Assembly (NCBI RefSeq): GCF_041434935.1
Contig: NZ_CP107964.1
Coordinates: 3,038,001-3,102,000, forward strand
DNA: 64,000 bases
DNA from: Kitasatospora sp. NBC_00374
Lineage (GTDB): Bacteria > Actinomycetota > Actinomycetes > Streptomycetales > Streptomycetaceae
Direction of reading: 5' to 3'
Notes under the pieces: generated by a model
Seen by the model: the letters and a program-made list of their open reading frames with translations, nothing else
What the model was told of the DNA's origin: nothing
The model's database searches: none
In this document: piece after piece, positions 22,349 to 30,575 of the stretch
Numbering within the stretch: the stretch's first letter is position 1
Layout: each line of letters starts with the position of its first letter
Made by a program: the position numbers and the translations under genes

Positions 22349-23737
22349 TCAGGCCTCGGTCGACTCGGCGGCAGCCTCGGTACCGGCCTGCTCGGCCGAC
22401 TCCTCGGTCTCCTCGTCGTCCTCGAACGAGACGACCTCGCCGTTGGTGTCCTTGACCTCTGCGGCCTCGACCACCAGGGCCAGCGCCTTGCCGCGGGCGA
22501 CCTCGCCGACCAGCAGCGGAACCTGGTTGCCCTGGACGACCTGCTGGGCGAACTGGTCCGGGGTGAGACCCGAACCGGCGGCGCGACGGATCAGGTGCTC
22601 GGTGAGCTCCTCCTGGTTGACCCCGAGCTCCTCCTTCGCCACGATCTCGTCCAGCACGAACTGGGTCTTGATGCCCTTCTTCGCCTGCTCCTCGGTCTCC
22701 GCCAGGAAGTCCTCGAGGGTCTTGTCCTGGGTGGCCAGGTAGGTCTCCAGGTTCAGGCCCATGGGCTCCAGCTGGTGGTGCTCCAGGTTGTGGCGACGGG
22801 TCTCGACCTCGTCCTTGAGGAGCTTCTCCGGGTAGTCCATCTCGACGAGCCCGAGCAGCTCGTCCAGGACCTTCTCCTGGGCCTGGGTGGCCTGGTCGAA
22901 CTCCTTCATGCGCTCCAGGCGCTTGCGGGAGTCGGCACGCAGGTCCTCCAGGGTGTCGAACTCGCTCGCCAGCTGGGCGAACTCGTCGTCCAGCTCCGGG
23001 AGCTCCTTCTCCTGGACGGCGGTCACGGTGACGGTGACCTCCGAGTCGTTGCCGGCCTGGGTGCCACCCTTGAGGGTGGTGGTGAAGGTCTTGGTCTCAC
23101 CGGCGGACAGGCCGATGACGGCCTCGTCGATGCCCTCCAGCAGGCGGCCGGAGCCGATCTCGTAGCTCACGCCGGTCGCGGTGCCGTCCTCCGGCACCTC
23201 GCCGTCCACCTTGGCCTCGAGGTCCACGACCACGACGTCCTCGGCGCCGGCGGCGCGCTCGACGTCCTTGACCGAGGAGAAGCGCTCGCGCAGCTGCTCC
23301 AGCGACTTCTCGATGTCCTCGTCGGAGACGACGACCGGGTCGACGACCACGCTGATCGAGGTGAAGTCCGGGAGAGCGATCTCCGGACGGACGTCGACCT
23401 CGGCGGTGAACTTGAGGTCACCGCCGTCCGCGAGGCGCTCGACACCCTCGATGTCGGTGATGTCGGGCTGACCGAGAACCTCGATCTTGCCCTCGTCCAC
23501 GGCCTGCGTGTAGAAGCGCGGCAGCGCGTCGTTCACGGCCTCCTCGAGCACCGCGGCACGGCCGAAGCGCTGGTCGATCACCTTCGCCGGAATCTTGCCC
23601 TTACGGAAGCCCGGGACGGTGACCTGCTGGTTGATCTTCTTGTACGCCGCGTCGAGGCTGGGCTTGAGCTCCTCGAAGGGCACCTCGACGGTGAGTCGAA
23701 CCCGGGTCGGGTTCAGAGTCTCGACGGCGCTCTTCAC
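22349..23737 (-). CDS. tig: Trigger factor (ribosome-associated peptidyl-prolyl isomerase)
   Basis: A 462-residue chaperone that binds the ribosome exit tunnel. The N-terminal ribosome-binding signature is [10 protein letters not shown] PPIase (FKBP-like) domain covers about 160-245, followed by the helical C-domain and a very acidic tail ([16 protein letters not shown]). The start was placed at GTG 23737 (VKSAVETLN) with AGGAG 9 nt upstream; the longer frame lacks family similarity. The adjacent clpP genes reflect conserved synteny. Confidence 0.95.
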   Translation of the reverse strand: MKSAVETLNPTRVRLTVEVPFEELKPSLDAAYKKINQQVTVPGFRKGKIPAKVIDQRFGRAAVLEEAVNDALPRFYTQAVDEGKIEVLGQPDITDIEGVERLADGGDLKFTAEVDVRPEIALPDFTSISVVVDPVVVSDEDIEKSLEQLRERFSSVKDVERAAGAEDVVVVDLEAKVDGEVPEDGTATGVSYEIGSGRLLEGIDEAVIGLSAGETKTFTTTLKGGTQAGNDSEVTVTVTAVQEKELPELDDEFAQLASEFDTLEDLRADSRKRLERMKEFDQATQAQEKVLDELLGLVEMDYPEKLLKDEVETRRHNLEHHQLEPMGLNLETYLATQDKTLEDFLAETEEQAKKGIKTQFVLDEIVAKEELGVNQEELTEHLIRRAAGSGLTPDQFAQQVVQGNQVPLLVGEVARGKALALVVEAAEVKDTNGEVVSFEDDEETEESAEQAGTEAAAESTEA

Positions 23738-24104
23738 GGTTAGGTCTCCTAGGGGCTTGCGGGCTGGTTGTCTCCGCCCGGACTCGATCAGGCCTTGGGC
23801 CGTACGAACGGGCGAGACGGGCGATGGGCGGTTGGAGCTGCATCTCCCGTATTGGGGTGGACGGTGAGCGTGACTCCTCGCCCTCGGGCGGTTGACCTGC
23901 AGGCATGCCACAGGGACTACCACCAGCAGCCCATCCTACCGGTACCGCGAAAGGCAGACGCCAGGGCGCTGCCGAAGCCCCTCGCGGAACCGGAGAACCC
24001 GACCCGCCGCAGCCCGCCCGCGGCCCGCCCCACAGCCCGCCCGCAGCACGGCGCGGAGACGACAACAGGGCCCCGTCCGATGGACGAGACCCTGCCGCAC
24101 ACTG

Positions 24105-24178
24105 TCGGGGTGACCGGATTCGAACCGACGGCCTTCCGCTCCCAAAGCGGACGCGCTACCAAACTGCGCCACACCCCG
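24105..24178 (-). tRNA. tRNA-Pro (anticodon TGG)
   Basis: The minus-strand sequence folds as a cloverleaf: acceptor CGGGGTG/CACCCCG, D-arm with GGCGCAGTTTGGTAGCGC, anticodon loop CTTTGGGAG with anticodon TGG, T-arm GTCGGTTCGAATCCGGTC. It is 74 nt long with no encoded CCA. The 367-bp gap between it and the tig start shows no gene. Confidence 0.93.
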
Positions 24179-24356
24179 TGGTGCCGAGAGGAAGAGTACA
24201 CGGCAGCCCGACGCCGCCCGGCGCATTATCAACCCCCCGCCGCACCGAAGGCGACGTGCACTTCACCACCCGGACCAGGTACGCTAACCCCGTCCTCGCA
24301 GCCGCACCCCGGCCGAGAGGTCGCGTACAGTCGGACACACCGTCAACTGCACGCAC

Positions 24357-24430
24357 GCGGGCGTAGCTCAATGGTAGAGCCCCAGTCTTCCAAACTGGTC
24401 ACGCGAGTTCGATTCTCGTCGCCCGCTCCA
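24357..24430 (+). tRNA. tRNA-Gly (anticodon TCC)
   Basis: Cloverleaf: acceptor GCGGGCG/CGCCCGC, D-arm GTAGCTCAATGGTAGAGC, anticodon loop CTTCCAA (TCC, reads GGA), T-arm GCGAGTTCGATTCTCGT. The CCA end is encoded (24428-24430). Candidate -10 boxes (TACGCTAAC, TACAGT) lie 30-70 bp upstream. Confidence 0.95.
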
Positions 24431-24437
24431 CAGGTTC

Positions 24438-24476
24438 GGCCCCCAGTTCAGCGAGTCAATCGCCGAGCTGGGGGCC
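24438..24476 (+). terminator. Terminator of the tRNA-Gly gene
   Basis: 9-bp arms GGCCCCCAG / CTGGGGGCC plus an inner GCGA/TCGC pairing, 8 bp after the tRNA, followed by CTTCC. Confidence 0.75.
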
Positions 24477-24616
24477 GCTTCCGTTGGACAGCCCGCCGGG
24501 GACGGCGTGCCCGCTCCGCGCCTCTCGCGCTCGGCGACCACGCAACCGAGCGCAGCGGACCCGTGGGGTCCTCCGAACACACCCGCCGCGTCGTACATCC
24601 TTGCGAGACTGTGTGG

Positions 24617-25504
24617 ATGGCAAAGGTCTTTGGTCACATTGACGGGCACCCGGTCGGCTCACACTTCCCTCGCCGGACTGAACTCAGCGAAGCTGGCGTG
24701 CACGCCCCGCGGATGGCCGGTATCCACGGCAACCCGCGCGAGGGTGCGGACTCGATCGTGGTATCCGGCGGGTATGTGGACGACGAGGATCACGGCAACG
24801 TCATCATCTACACCGGTCACGGTGGCCGCGACAGCACGACCGGGCGGCAGACCCGTGACCAGGTGCTCACCGATTCCGGTAACGCTGGCCTGGTTCGCAG
24901 CCAGCTTGAGGGACTCCTTGTTCGGGTGATCCGCGGAGCTAGCGGAGACCCCGCATACTCCCCTCCTGCAGGCTTTCGCTACGACGGCCTGTTCCGCGTG
25001 GAGTCGCACAGCATCAAGATGGGTGTTGACGGCTTCCGAATCTGCCAGTTCCGGATGGTCGCAGCCGAGGAGGCTGAGGTCGCCGAGGATGTGGTGCCGT
25101 TCCATGGCGACCTCCCCCATCAGCCGGCGCGCACCCGAACCTTCACGGTCCAGCGGTCCGTCCGCAACAGCGTGGTCATCCAGCAGGTGAAGCAGTGGCA
25201 CGGCGGACAGTGCCAGCTCTGCGCCCTCACGCTGGAGATCCCGGGGGGATCCACCTACAGCGAAGGCGCTCACATTCAGGCCCTCGGCCGACCGCACCGT
25301 GGACCTGACGTCACTGAGAACGTGCTCTGCCTCTGTCCCAACTGCCACGTGCTCTTCGACAACGGAGCCCGCTACCTGACCGATGACCTCCGGGTCATCG
25401 ACGGGCTGACGCATCAGGAGCTGGCCGCCCTGCGGACCCACCCACGGCACCGGATCGACGTGCGCTTCGTCCGGCAACATCGCGGGCGCTGGATATCGGG
25501 CTGA
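24617..25504 (+). CDS. SRA-HNH modification-dependent (type IV) restriction endonuclease
   Basis: 295 residues. The N-terminal SRA/YDG domain (about 5-148) shows VGSHFPRRTELSEAGVH, the signature SIVVSGGYVDDEDHG and IIYTGHGGRD; SRA domains flip out and read 5-methyl- or hydroxymethylcytosine. The C-terminal HNH nuclease (about 185-260) has zinc ligands Cys199/202/240/243 and candidate catalytic His219, Asn235 and His244. It thus cuts DNA carrying modified cytosine, the Sco5333-like architecture of actinomycetes. It is a single gene with no methyltransferase nearby, as expected for type IV. GTG 24611 is an alternative start. Codon use looks less GC-biased than its neighbours, and it sits right after two tRNA genes, suggesting acquisition. 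Confidence 0.88.
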   Translation: MAKVFGHIDGHPVGSHFPRRTELSEAGVHAPRMAGIHGNPREGADSIVVSGGYVDDEDHGNVIIYTGHGGRDSTTGRQTRDQVLTDSGNAGLVRSQLEGLLVRVIRGASGDPAYSPPAGFRYDGLFRVESHSIKMGVDGFRICQFRMVAAEEAEVAEDVVPFHGDLPHQPARTRTFTVQRSVRNSVVIQQVKQWHGGQCQLCALTLEIPGGSTYSEGAHIQALGRPHRGPDVTENVLCLCPNCHVLFDNGARYLTDDLRVIDGLTHQELAALRTHPRHRIDVRFVRQHRGRWISG

Positions 25505-25631
25505 CACCGAAGCCTCCCCCCTCGCCAGCACAAGCAAGGACGATCTCCAGCGCAGAAGTTGGCTCGCCCGCGGCCGACTTGGTCGCCACCATCGGTCAGA
25601 TCGCACCGGGCCAGCGTCCAGACCTGGGCAT

Positions 25632-25678
25632 GCCGGAGGCCCGGCCGGGGACGGGGTGTCCCGGGCCGGGCCTCCGGC
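25632..25678. terminator. Terminator after the LysM/M23 gene
   Basis: A perfect 15-bp repeat GCCGGAGGCCCGGCC / GGCCGGGCCTCCGGC with a further inner GGGAC/GTCCC pairing, 25 bp past the M23 stop. It also faces the SRA-HNH gene and may serve both. Confidence 0.8.
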
Positions 25679-25702
25679 GGGTACGGCTGGGTGGTCCGGG
25701 GA

Positions 25703-26686
25703 TCAGACCTTGACGCCGTGGGCGGCCAGGTAGGCCACCGGGTCGATGTCGGAGCCGTAGGCCGGGCCGGTGCGGATCTCGAAGTGCAGGTGCGGGCCGG
25801 ACACGTTGCCGGTGGCACCGGAGAGGCCGATCTGCTGGCCGGCGGTCACGGTCTGGCCGACCTGGACGCCGATCGAGGACAGGTGGGCGTACTGGGAGTA
25901 CTTGCCGTCGGCGTGCTTGATGACGATCTCGTTGCCGTAGGCGCCACCGTTGCCGGCGGAGACCACGGTGCCGGCCGCGATGGCCTTCACCGAGGTGCCG
26001 GTGCCGACGACGAAGTCGACGCCGGTGTGGTAGCCGCTGGACCAGGCCGAGCCGGCCTGGTGGTACGGGGTGCCGATCGGGCCGCTGACCGGGGCGACGT
26101 AGCCCGAGGTGGCGGCGGGGGCCGAGGCGGCCGGGGCCGCGGGGGCCTGGGTCTTCGGCGCGGCCGGCTTGGCGGCGGCGGGCTTCGGGGCCTCGGGCTT
26201 GGCGGCAGCCGGCTTGGCGGTCTCGGCCTTGGGGGCCGGGGTGACCGGGGCGCGGTGCTCGGAGCGGGAGGCCTTCGAGGTGTCGGCCTGCGGGGCGGCC
26301 GGGGCAGCCTGGGCCGCGGCGTGGCCGGCGACGTTCAGCTTCTGGCCCGGGAAGATCAGGTTCGGGTTGTCGCCGACGACCTGACGGTTGTCCTGGTACA
26401 GCTTCTGCCAGCCGCCGTCGACGTGCTGGGCGTCGGCGATCTTGGACAGGCTGTCGCCGTGGACGACCTCGTAGCTGTGGTCGGCGGGGGTCTGGGCGGC
26501 GGCCGGGGCGGCCGGCGCGGCGGCCGGGGCCGGGGCGGAGACGGCGCCGTGGGCGTCGGCGGAGGTGCCGTGGGCCTGGGCGGCGGTCGCCGGGAGCGCG
26601 ACGGCAGCGGTGACGACACCGGTGGCGACGGCAATTCGGGTCAGACGGGACAGACGGGGACGACGGTGCTTGCCCTTAGCGGACAT
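25703..26686 (-). CDS. Secreted LysM-M23 peptidoglycan endopeptidase
   Basis: 327 residues: signal peptide (about 1-38, ATAAQA cleavage), LysM peptidoglycan-binding domain (about 71-118), an Ala/Pro/Lys-rich linker (about 120-193) and an M23 zinc metallopeptidase domain. The zinc ligands are His220, Asp224 (HTGVD) and His301 of the HLH motif, with His299 as the general base. It cleaves peptide crosslinks of the wall. Its mRNA leader is a c-di-AMP riboswitch (26703-26925), tying wall hydrolysis to that second messenger. Confidence 0.94.
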   Translation of the reverse strand: MSAKGKHRRPRLSRLTRIAVATGVVTAAVALPATAAQAHGTSADAHGAVSAPAPAAAPAAPAAAQTPADHSYEVVHGDSLSKIADAQHVDGGWQKLYQDNRQVVGDNPNLIFPGQKLNVAGHAAAQAAPAAPQADTSKASRSEHRAPVTPAPKAETAKPAAAKPEAPKPAAAKPAAPKTQAPAAPAASAPAATSGYVAPVSGPIGTPYHQAGSAWSSGYHTGVDFVVGTGTSVKAIAAGTVVSAGNGGAYGNEIVIKHADGKYSQYAHLSSIGVQVGQTVTAGQQIGLSGATGNVSGPHLHFEIRTGPAYGSDIDPVAYLAAHGVKV

Positions 26687-26702
26687 TGAGCGGTTCCTCT
26701 CC

Positions 26703-26925
26703 GACGCCTACGAGGTGAGCTGTCGGGTTCGGACGGGAGATCGCCCGGCCGTGAAAAAGACACGGCTTCACCCCAAGCCGGCCCGGAGAATCCGGAACGG
26801 CACTTACCTTGGGTCCCCCGCTCCTGCCGTGCACGGATGGTGTGCGTCGGCCCCGGGCAGCGGCAGGACTCGGCGTTCCGCCCGGTGGCCCCGCCCGGCG
26901 TTTGCCGGGCAGGTCACGAAGCAAA
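26703..26925 (-). ncRNA. c-di-AMP (ydaO/yuaA) riboswitch in the M23 leader
   Basis: The minus-strand leader carries the hallmarks of the ydaO class in order: CTGCCCGGCAAACGCCGGG, CCGAGTCCTGCCGC, GGCAGGAGCGGGGGACCCA, CTTGGGGTGAAGCC, CCGAACCCGACAGCTCACC and TCGTAGGC. The GGCAG/CTGCC helix and pseudoknot-forming GGGGGACCCAA segment are recognisable. The element ends about 16 bp before the ATG, so ligand binding could affect translation or transcription. In actinomycetes this class controls wall hydrolases (rpf, NlpC/P60, M23), normally switching them off when c-di-AMP is high (class knowledge). Confidence 0.92.
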
Positions 26926-26989
26926 ACCCATGAAGCGTGTACGGAGCAAGTGACGGAGCGTAAGGAACGAAACGGACATAAGATCACTT

Positions 26990-27465
26990 GGGCCGAAAGT
27001 CACGCTCCGCTGTGACCTTGAGGCCGACCGCAGCCGATTCGCTCACTCCGGGAATGCGCACACGCACAGGGAGTGCCGAATTTCACGCCACGCGACGGCT
27101 ATATCACCGTCAGGTGGTCGACGTGGAATCGAAGGTGACTCCCGTCACCCGTCCCGGTGCCCGCCGTCACGGATTTCACCACCGGTACGGCCCCCGGGCC
27201 GTCGCCCGTCGCCCCCGGAGGCCCGCTCCCCTCCCGCGCCTCCCGCGCCCCTCCCGCGCGCCCCTCTTGTGCCTCCCGCGCCCCCGCGCCTCCCGACCCC
27301 ATCCGACCGGCCCGCCCGCCCCCGTACGGCGGCCGACGCGCCCGCTCCACGCGCCCCGGCGGTACCTGAGACGGCGCCAGTTGTCCGCTGGTTTCCCGCG
27401 ACCGGGTGGCGGCCGATAGCCTCACACGCGTTCGAGTCCCCCACCGTTGAGCAAGGAGCCGGCCT
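26990..27465. other. Gene-free stretch with C-rich low complexity
   Basis: No supported gene. It probably contains the promoter for the riboswitch transcript near 26940-27000 (minus) and that of the plus gene at 27466. Bases about 27225-27320 are a C-rich run of irregular CCTCCCGCGCC-type units; ORFs through it are compositional artefacts. Confidence 0.5.
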
Positions 27466-28245
27466 GTGCGCCCGGAGCACCGACTGGACGTCATACAGCG
27501 CAGCGTGATCCGCGAAATGGCGCGCTTCGGACAGGGGTTCACGGTCGACGGCGAGCTGCTGCGAGGGCCGGGCACCACGGCCGTGGCGGTACGGGAGCAC
27601 CCCGGTGACGGCGGGACGGGCCATGTCGACCTCGGCTATGTCCTGCATCTGGGCCGCGCCGACGGCCCGGTGGTCTGGGACTGCGCGGCCGGGCTCGGCC
27701 GGACCGAGGAGGAACAGCTCGACAACGCCGTCCGGATGTGGGCCACCACCACGGCCACCGCCGTGGTCGAACTGCTGGACCGCCGGGGCGAGTACGGCGA
27801 CCACTACCGCTCGGCCGAACTGCCCGGCTGGCAGGCGGTGCAGGGTCCGGCCGCGGTGTTCGGCTTCGGGTCACGTCAGTTGGCGGACTGGCTCGCGGAC
27901 CATCAGCCGCTGCCGGTGCTGGCGGACGCGCTGCGCCAGGAGTTGACCGGGCCGCAGGTGAACGGTGTGAAGCTGTTCCTCGGCGGCCGGGCGGGCGAGG
28001 ACGTCGCCGAGGTCCGGGTGAACGGCGTCGTCTCCGACCGGGCCTCGGCCGCACTGCGCGCGCTGGACTGGCCGCGGGGTGAACGGCTCTGCTGGGCAAG
28101 GCTGTTCATCCTGCTGGTGGCCGAGTCCGCCGAGCAGCCGGCGGCGCGGGCGGGCGGCGGCGCCGAGCCCGCCGAGACAGCGGTCGTGAGCCGGCGCCCG
28201 AGGCTGCTCGACCGTTGGCGTCGCGCCAGACCGCAGCGCGGCTAG
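27466..28245 (+). CDS. Conserved actinobacterial protein (DUF6348-like)
   Basis: 259 residues, soluble, starting at GTG 27466 with AAGGAG 8 nt upstream. It begins with an amphipathic helix (HRLDVIQRSVIREMARFG) and contains a tryptophan-rich central segment with WDCAAGLGRTEEEQLDNAVRMW. This resembles a Streptomyces family of unknown function I recall as DUF6348; the number is from memory. No catalytic signature. The last 40 residues are basic and probably disordered. Confidence 0.75.
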   Translation: MRPEHRLDVIQRSVIREMARFGQGFTVDGELLRGPGTTAVAVREHPGDGGTGHVDLGYVLHLGRADGPVVWDCAAGLGRTEEEQLDNAVRMWATTTATAVVELLDRRGEYGDHYRSAELPGWQAVQGPAAVFGFGSRQLADWLADHQPLPVLADALRQELTGPQVNGVKLFLGGRAGEDVAEVRVNGVVSDRASAALRALDWPRGERLCWARLFILLVAESAEQPAARAGGGAEPAETAVVSRRPRLLDRWRRARPQRG

Positions 28246-28347
28246 CCCGGGGCGGCCCGCCCGCCCGCCCCCGGTCCTGCGCGAGGGCAGGACAGAGCGC
28301 CGGACGGCGCACCGGCCGCCCGGCCCCGACCGACGGACCCGGCGTGG

Positions 28348-28542
28348 TCAGCCCGCGACGGAGGAGATCGTCGAGGCGAGCTGGGTGAGGAAGTCCTGGA
28401 TCGGCTTGGCAGCCGTCGACTGGCTCACCATGAAGCCGAACAGCGCCGCGATGATCGCGTGGCTGGTCTTCAGCTGCTTGTTACGGATGAAGATGACAAC
28501 GATGATGCCGAACAGCACCAGCGCGGAGACGGAGAAGGCCAC
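28348..28542 (-). CDS. Small single-pass membrane protein
   Basis: 64 residues. The N-terminal helix VSALVLFGIIVVIFI is followed by a basic RNKQLK turn and a second, weaker hydrophobic segment (AIIAALFGFMV). It starts at GTG 28542 with GAGGAAG about 10 nt upstream. Its codon usage is much less GC-biased than its surroundings. It resembles small actinomycete membrane proteins of unknown function. Partner genes are not evident. Confidence 0.7.
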   Translation of the reverse strand: MAFSVSALVLFGIIVVIFIRNKQLKTSHAIIAALFGFMVSQSTAAKPIQDFLTQLASTISSVAG

Positions 28543-29019
28543 CCGGATTCACTTCCTCATTTCGTGGCGGGGTGCGGGGTGGAACCGGACGGTCCCTGGC
28601 GGACGGGTCGTCCCGCCGCGACCGGAGCGCCACGAGGGCACCCGCAGCCGCCCGACGATAGCCGCCTGACGCACGATTCGCCCCCAATCCCCCGAGTCTC
28701 GACCAGCCCACCCGGACTCAGTGTGGTCGCTCGTGCGGACTCCGTAAAGGACTTGCCGGAAGCCTGCGAGGAAGATCCCGCCATGTGGGACGAATTTCCG
28801 CCGTCCGAGACCCTAGCGGAGGGCTTCTGACGGAGCATCGGCAGGGCCCGGGCCGAGCGTCCGCGAAGCGTCGGCGGGGGCCGCCGGACGCGGCCGAGCA
28901 CCGCAGACCTGCGGGCGGGCCGGGGCGTCGTGCCCGGGGGCGGCGGAGTGTCAGGAATGGCCGAAGATCACCACTCGCGATTTGACAGCTCGGCACCGGC
29001 GCGACGCCCACCGACTCGG

Positions 29020-29087
29020 GGCCGCCCGGCCGACTTCGGGGCCGCCCTGGCGGCTTCGGCGCGGTGCGGCCGCCCGGCCGACTTCGG
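29020..29087. repeat. 20-bp direct repeat in a gene-free gap
   Basis: Identical copies of GGCCGCCCGGCCGACTTCGG occur at 29020-29039 and 29068-29087 (48-bp period), with partial copies between. They lie within the 565-bp gap 28543-29107, immediately after the phosphatase stop. No gene is supported in the gap. Confidence 0.6.
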
Positions 29088-29107
29088 CGCGCCCGGCCGC
29101 CCCGCGG

Positions 29108-30334
29108 TCACTGCCGCCAGAGCAGCAGGACCGCGCGGTCGTCGTTGACGTCCTTGGCGACCGTCTCGATCAGTCGGCCCGCCGCGCCCCGGCTGCCGCC
29201 GAGTTGGGCACCGGCCACCAGCCGGTCCGCCTCGCCCATCAGCCGGTCCATGCCCTCGGTCAGGTCCCGGCCCGGTACCTCGACCATGCCGTCGGTGCAC
29301 AGCAGCAGGACGTCGCCGTGCCCGAGCCGCCCGCGGACGCCGTCGAACTTGGCGCCGTCGTAGACCCCGAGCAGCGGGCCCTCGGCCTCCTGAACCTCCC
29401 AGCGGCCGGCGCCGGCCAGCCGCTGCATGCCCGGCAGGTGCCCGGCCGAGAGCAGCTCGTACTCCCCGGTGTCCAGGTCGAGCACCAGGTGGACGGCGGT
29501 GGCGAAGCCCTCGTCCCAGTCCTGGCGGAGCAGGTAGCCGTTGGCGGCGGGCAGGAAGTCGTGCGCCGGCAGCGAGCCGAGCAGGCCGCCGAACGCTCCG
29601 GAGAGCAGCAGGGCGCGCGAGCCGGCGTCCATCCCCTTGCCGGAGACGTCCGCCAGGACGGCCTCCAGCACCCGGCGGCCGGGCCCGGTCCGGGCGGCCA
29701 CCACGAAGTCCCCGGAGAAGGACTGGCCACCGGCCGGGCGCAGCGCCAGGTCGACGTGCCAGCCCTCGGGCAGCTTGGGGACCCGGCCCTGGACCCGGAT
29801 CCGCTCGCGCAGGTCGAACAGCATCGAGCCGCCGCCGCGCCAGGGCACGCCGACCCGGCTGCGGAACTGGGCGACCAGCAGCCCGGCCACGCCGACCGCG
29901 CCGACCACCAGGGCGGCGCCGGGGGTGACCCCGTAGACGTACTGCTCGGGGTGGTTGCTGGCGACCCGTTCGCCGGTGTGGATCAGGGACTCGGTGGACA
30001 GGCCGAGCGCGGCGGCGCCGTAGAGCAGCACCAGGGTGCCAGGGCGCAGCAGCATCGCGCCGGCCAGGATCGGCAGCACCAGGGCGGTCGGCGGCGCCCA
30101 GGCGGGGATCCAGATGTTCAGCAGCACCAGCAGCGGGATGGCGAGCAGGAAGGCCGCGAAGGCGAGCCAGTCGGCGCCGTCGCCGCGGAAGTAGTCGACG
30201 CCGGCGCGCCGCACCCGGCGCCGGGCCCGCAGGAGTCTGGCGCGCAGGAGGGCCGCGGCGGGCTCCGCGGCTGCCGTCGCGGCCGGGCCCGTCGCAGTCG
30301 TCTGGGGCGGTGCGCCCGGCTTCCTGCCAGCCAT
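29108..30334 (-). CDS. SpoIIE-type PP2C protein phosphatase with membrane-spanning N-terminus
   Basis: 408 residues from ATG 30334. The N-terminus has three to four transmembrane helices (about 52-70, 75-105, 135-158). The PP2C/SpoIIE domain (about 180-406) has SGDFVVA, ADVSGKGMDAGSRALLLSG, SAGHLPGM, LLLCTDGMVE and the terminal DVNDDRAVLLL; Asp residues in these motifs bind two metal ions. Such phosphatases dephosphorylate anti-anti-sigma factors in actinomycete stress and sporulation pathways. No anti-sigma or STAS gene is adjacent, so the partner is unknown. The long frame upstream to 30964 is discarded. Confidence 0.9.
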   Translation of the reverse strand: MAGRKPGAPPQTTATGPAATAAAEPAAALLRARLLRARRRVRRAGVDYFRGDGADWLAFAAFLLAIPLLVLLNIWIPAWAPPTALVLPILAGAMLLRPGTLVLLYGAAALGLSTESLIHTGERVASNHPEQYVYGVTPGAALVVGAVGVAGLLVAQFRSRVGVPWRGGGSMLFDLRERIRVQGRVPKLPEGWHVDLALRPAGGQSFSGDFVVAARTGPGRRVLEAVLADVSGKGMDAGSRALLLSGAFGGLLGSLPAHDFLPAANGYLLRQDWDEGFATAVHLVLDLDTGEYELLSAGHLPGMQRLAGAGRWEVQEAEGPLLGVYDGAKFDGVRGRLGHGDVLLLCTDGMVEVPGRDLTEGMDRLMGEADRLVAGAQLGGSRGAAGRLIETVAKDVNDDRAVLLLWRQ

Positions 30335-30575
30335 GAGGTCCGACCTTATCCACCGCCCGCGCCCGGCGTCGACGGGGTGGACGGTGCCGGCGGGCGCGGT
30401 CCGGCCGCGGCCCGGTACGTTTCGGCCGCCGTCCGGGCCACTGCGGAGGTGCTTCGCGCAGGTGGGGGGAGCGTGCGCGCCGCCGGTGCGCACGGCTGCG
30501 GGGGTGACCGCATTCGACCGGACATGTCGCAAAAGTCGGTCGCGCTCGTACGGACGAGCTGGTAGCTGTGGGCCT

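Noticed and set aside
23768..25504. Long plus-strand frame extending the SRA-HNH gene upstream
   Set aside because: It runs straight through both tRNA genes; the SRA domain begins at the ATG at 24617, so the upstream part is not coding.
24357..25700. Integrated element with attL/attR at tRNA-Gly
   Set aside because: No duplicate of the tRNA 3' end is visible downstream and there is no integrase or mobility gene; only the restriction gene lies there.
27225..27320. Coding ORFs in the C-rich stretch
   Set aside because: Low-complexity Pro/Arg products, no ribosome site, no family resemblance.
28782..28829. 15-codon ORF in the gap before the phosphatase
   Set aside because: Too short, no ribosome site and no conserved feature.
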